The notes under the pieces are model-generated. The model searched no databases, was not told where the DNA came from, and worked only from the letters and a program-made list of their open reading frames with translations. The translations under genes and the position numbers were made by a program. Shown here in pieces: positions 63,777 through 64,000 of a stretch of DNA of 64,000 bases; position 1 is the first letter of the stretch, and each line of letters begins with the position of its first letter. The DNA is from JACMNW01 sp031406155 (GTDB taxonomy: Bacteria > Pseudomonadota > Alphaproteobacteria > Rhodobacterales > Rhodobacteraceae), in the NCBI GenBank assembly GCA_031406155.1, contig JANOGW010000003.1, positions 158,723-222,722 of the forward strand, written 5' to 3'.

Positions 63777-63805
63777 TGCTTACCTGTGCTTACCCAGCGC
63801 TTACT
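63777..63805. repeat. Three phased GCTTAC repeats before the integrase
   Basis: TGCTTACC at 63777-63784 and at 63787-63794, then GCTTACT at 63799-63805. The spacing of 10 and 11 bases puts all on one face of the helix. They lie between the attachment site and the integrase start, fitting arm-type sites for the integrase or sites for an excision factor (inference). Confidence 0.5.
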
Positions 63806-63816
63806 TGAGGTGACAC

Positions 63817-64000
63817 ATGCCCAAATTTACCAAAACAACCGTTGATGATACCGCCCCCTCTGCCAAAGAGGCGGTGTTGTGGGACACCGAGTTGAAGGGG
63901 TTTGGCCTGAGGGTGAAACCGACCGGCGTCAAATCCTACCTGATCCAGTATCGGCGCCCCGCCCGGCTTCTCGAACGGCACGCCGTCGGCGACGCCGATC
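63817..64000 (+). CDS. Tyrosine integrase with DUF4102 arm-binding domain, N-terminal part
   Basis: The first 61 residues are inside the window; the gene runs off the end. MPKFTKTTVDDTAP, WDTELKGFGLRVKPTGVKSYLIQYRRP and ERHAVGDAD match the N-terminal DUF4102 domain of P4-like integrases, which binds arm sites and usually joins elements into tRNA 3' ends. ATG at 63817 with GAGG 7 bases upstream. It faces away from the tRNA half into the element. The catalytic Arg-His-Arg-Tyr part is not visible here. Confidence 0.85.
   Translation, partial: MPKFTKTTVDDTAPSAKEAVLWDTELKGFGLRVKPTGVKSYLIQYRRPARLLERHAVGDAD

Overview
The window is GC-rich, densely packed chromosome from an alphaproteobacterium, most likely a member of the Rhodobacteraceae (Roseobacter group). 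The evidence is the fused ispDF gene, the order dusB-ntrB-ntrC-ntrY-ntrX-trkA-trkH-hfq-hflX, an NtrC that lacks the sigma-54 contact motif (a trait known from Rhodobacter), small Rhodobacterales-type proteins (DUF6477-like and DUF6456-like) and a TRAP transporter of the alpha-keto-acid type. Many neighbouring genes overlap by the four-base ATGA or GTGA junction, so translational coupling is common.

Layout. Positions 1-5000 hold the end of an ABC-importer ATPase, a polyphosphate kinase 2/TetR pair, an alpha/beta hydrolase, an acetyl-type MetA and a P-loop protein. A FadL-type porin (5.1-6.3 kb) lies divergent from a dctQMP TRAP operon (6.7-9.9 kb) that has a perfect operator-like palindrome in front of it. 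LtrA, guaA with a small monooxygenase, and an MttB-family methyltransferase follow. A DUF6456-type gene at 15.3-16.4 kb is interrupted by an in-frame amber codon. Next come lipA, a dihaem cytochrome c, hpt, a RatA/COQ10 protein, and the ispDF-pgpA-cinA operon. The block from 21.9 to 33.9 kb is the nitrogen two-component systems, potassium uptake, Hfq and HflX.

From 33.9 to 39.5 kb a CaiB-type CoA transferase and a MaoC/HTD2-type hydratase form a coupled pair resembling mesaconyl-CoA transferase/hydratase. They are followed by a penicillin-acylase-family hydrolase and a 3-hydroxyisobutyrate-dehydrogenase-like enzyme. Then come a palindromic repeat cluster, a SYLF lipoprotein, hemB, mfd and a DsbA-like protein. 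A metallophosphoesterase is joined without gap to a Ser/Thr kinase-universal stress protein fusion (46.3-48.4 kb). An orphan YejA-like peptide-binding protein is coupled to a 36-residue entericidin-type lipoprotein. A candidate small RNA precedes bdhA. Patatin, DUF502, the pseudouridine-degradation pair psuK-psuG, a vanadium haloperoxidase, rpsB-tsf, a LuxR solo, an FAD oxidoreductase and rpe complete the core part.

The right edge (63.2-64.0 kb) changes character. A 53-codon gene and two hairpins are followed by a 3' half of a tRNA-Arg(CCG) without its 5' half, three phased GCTTAC repeats and the start of a tyrosine integrase. This is best read as the left attachment site of a genomic island that continues beyond the window, and it is the most likely place for accessory systems. 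No CRISPR array, complete tRNA, rRNA or known defence system is visible in the 64 kb.
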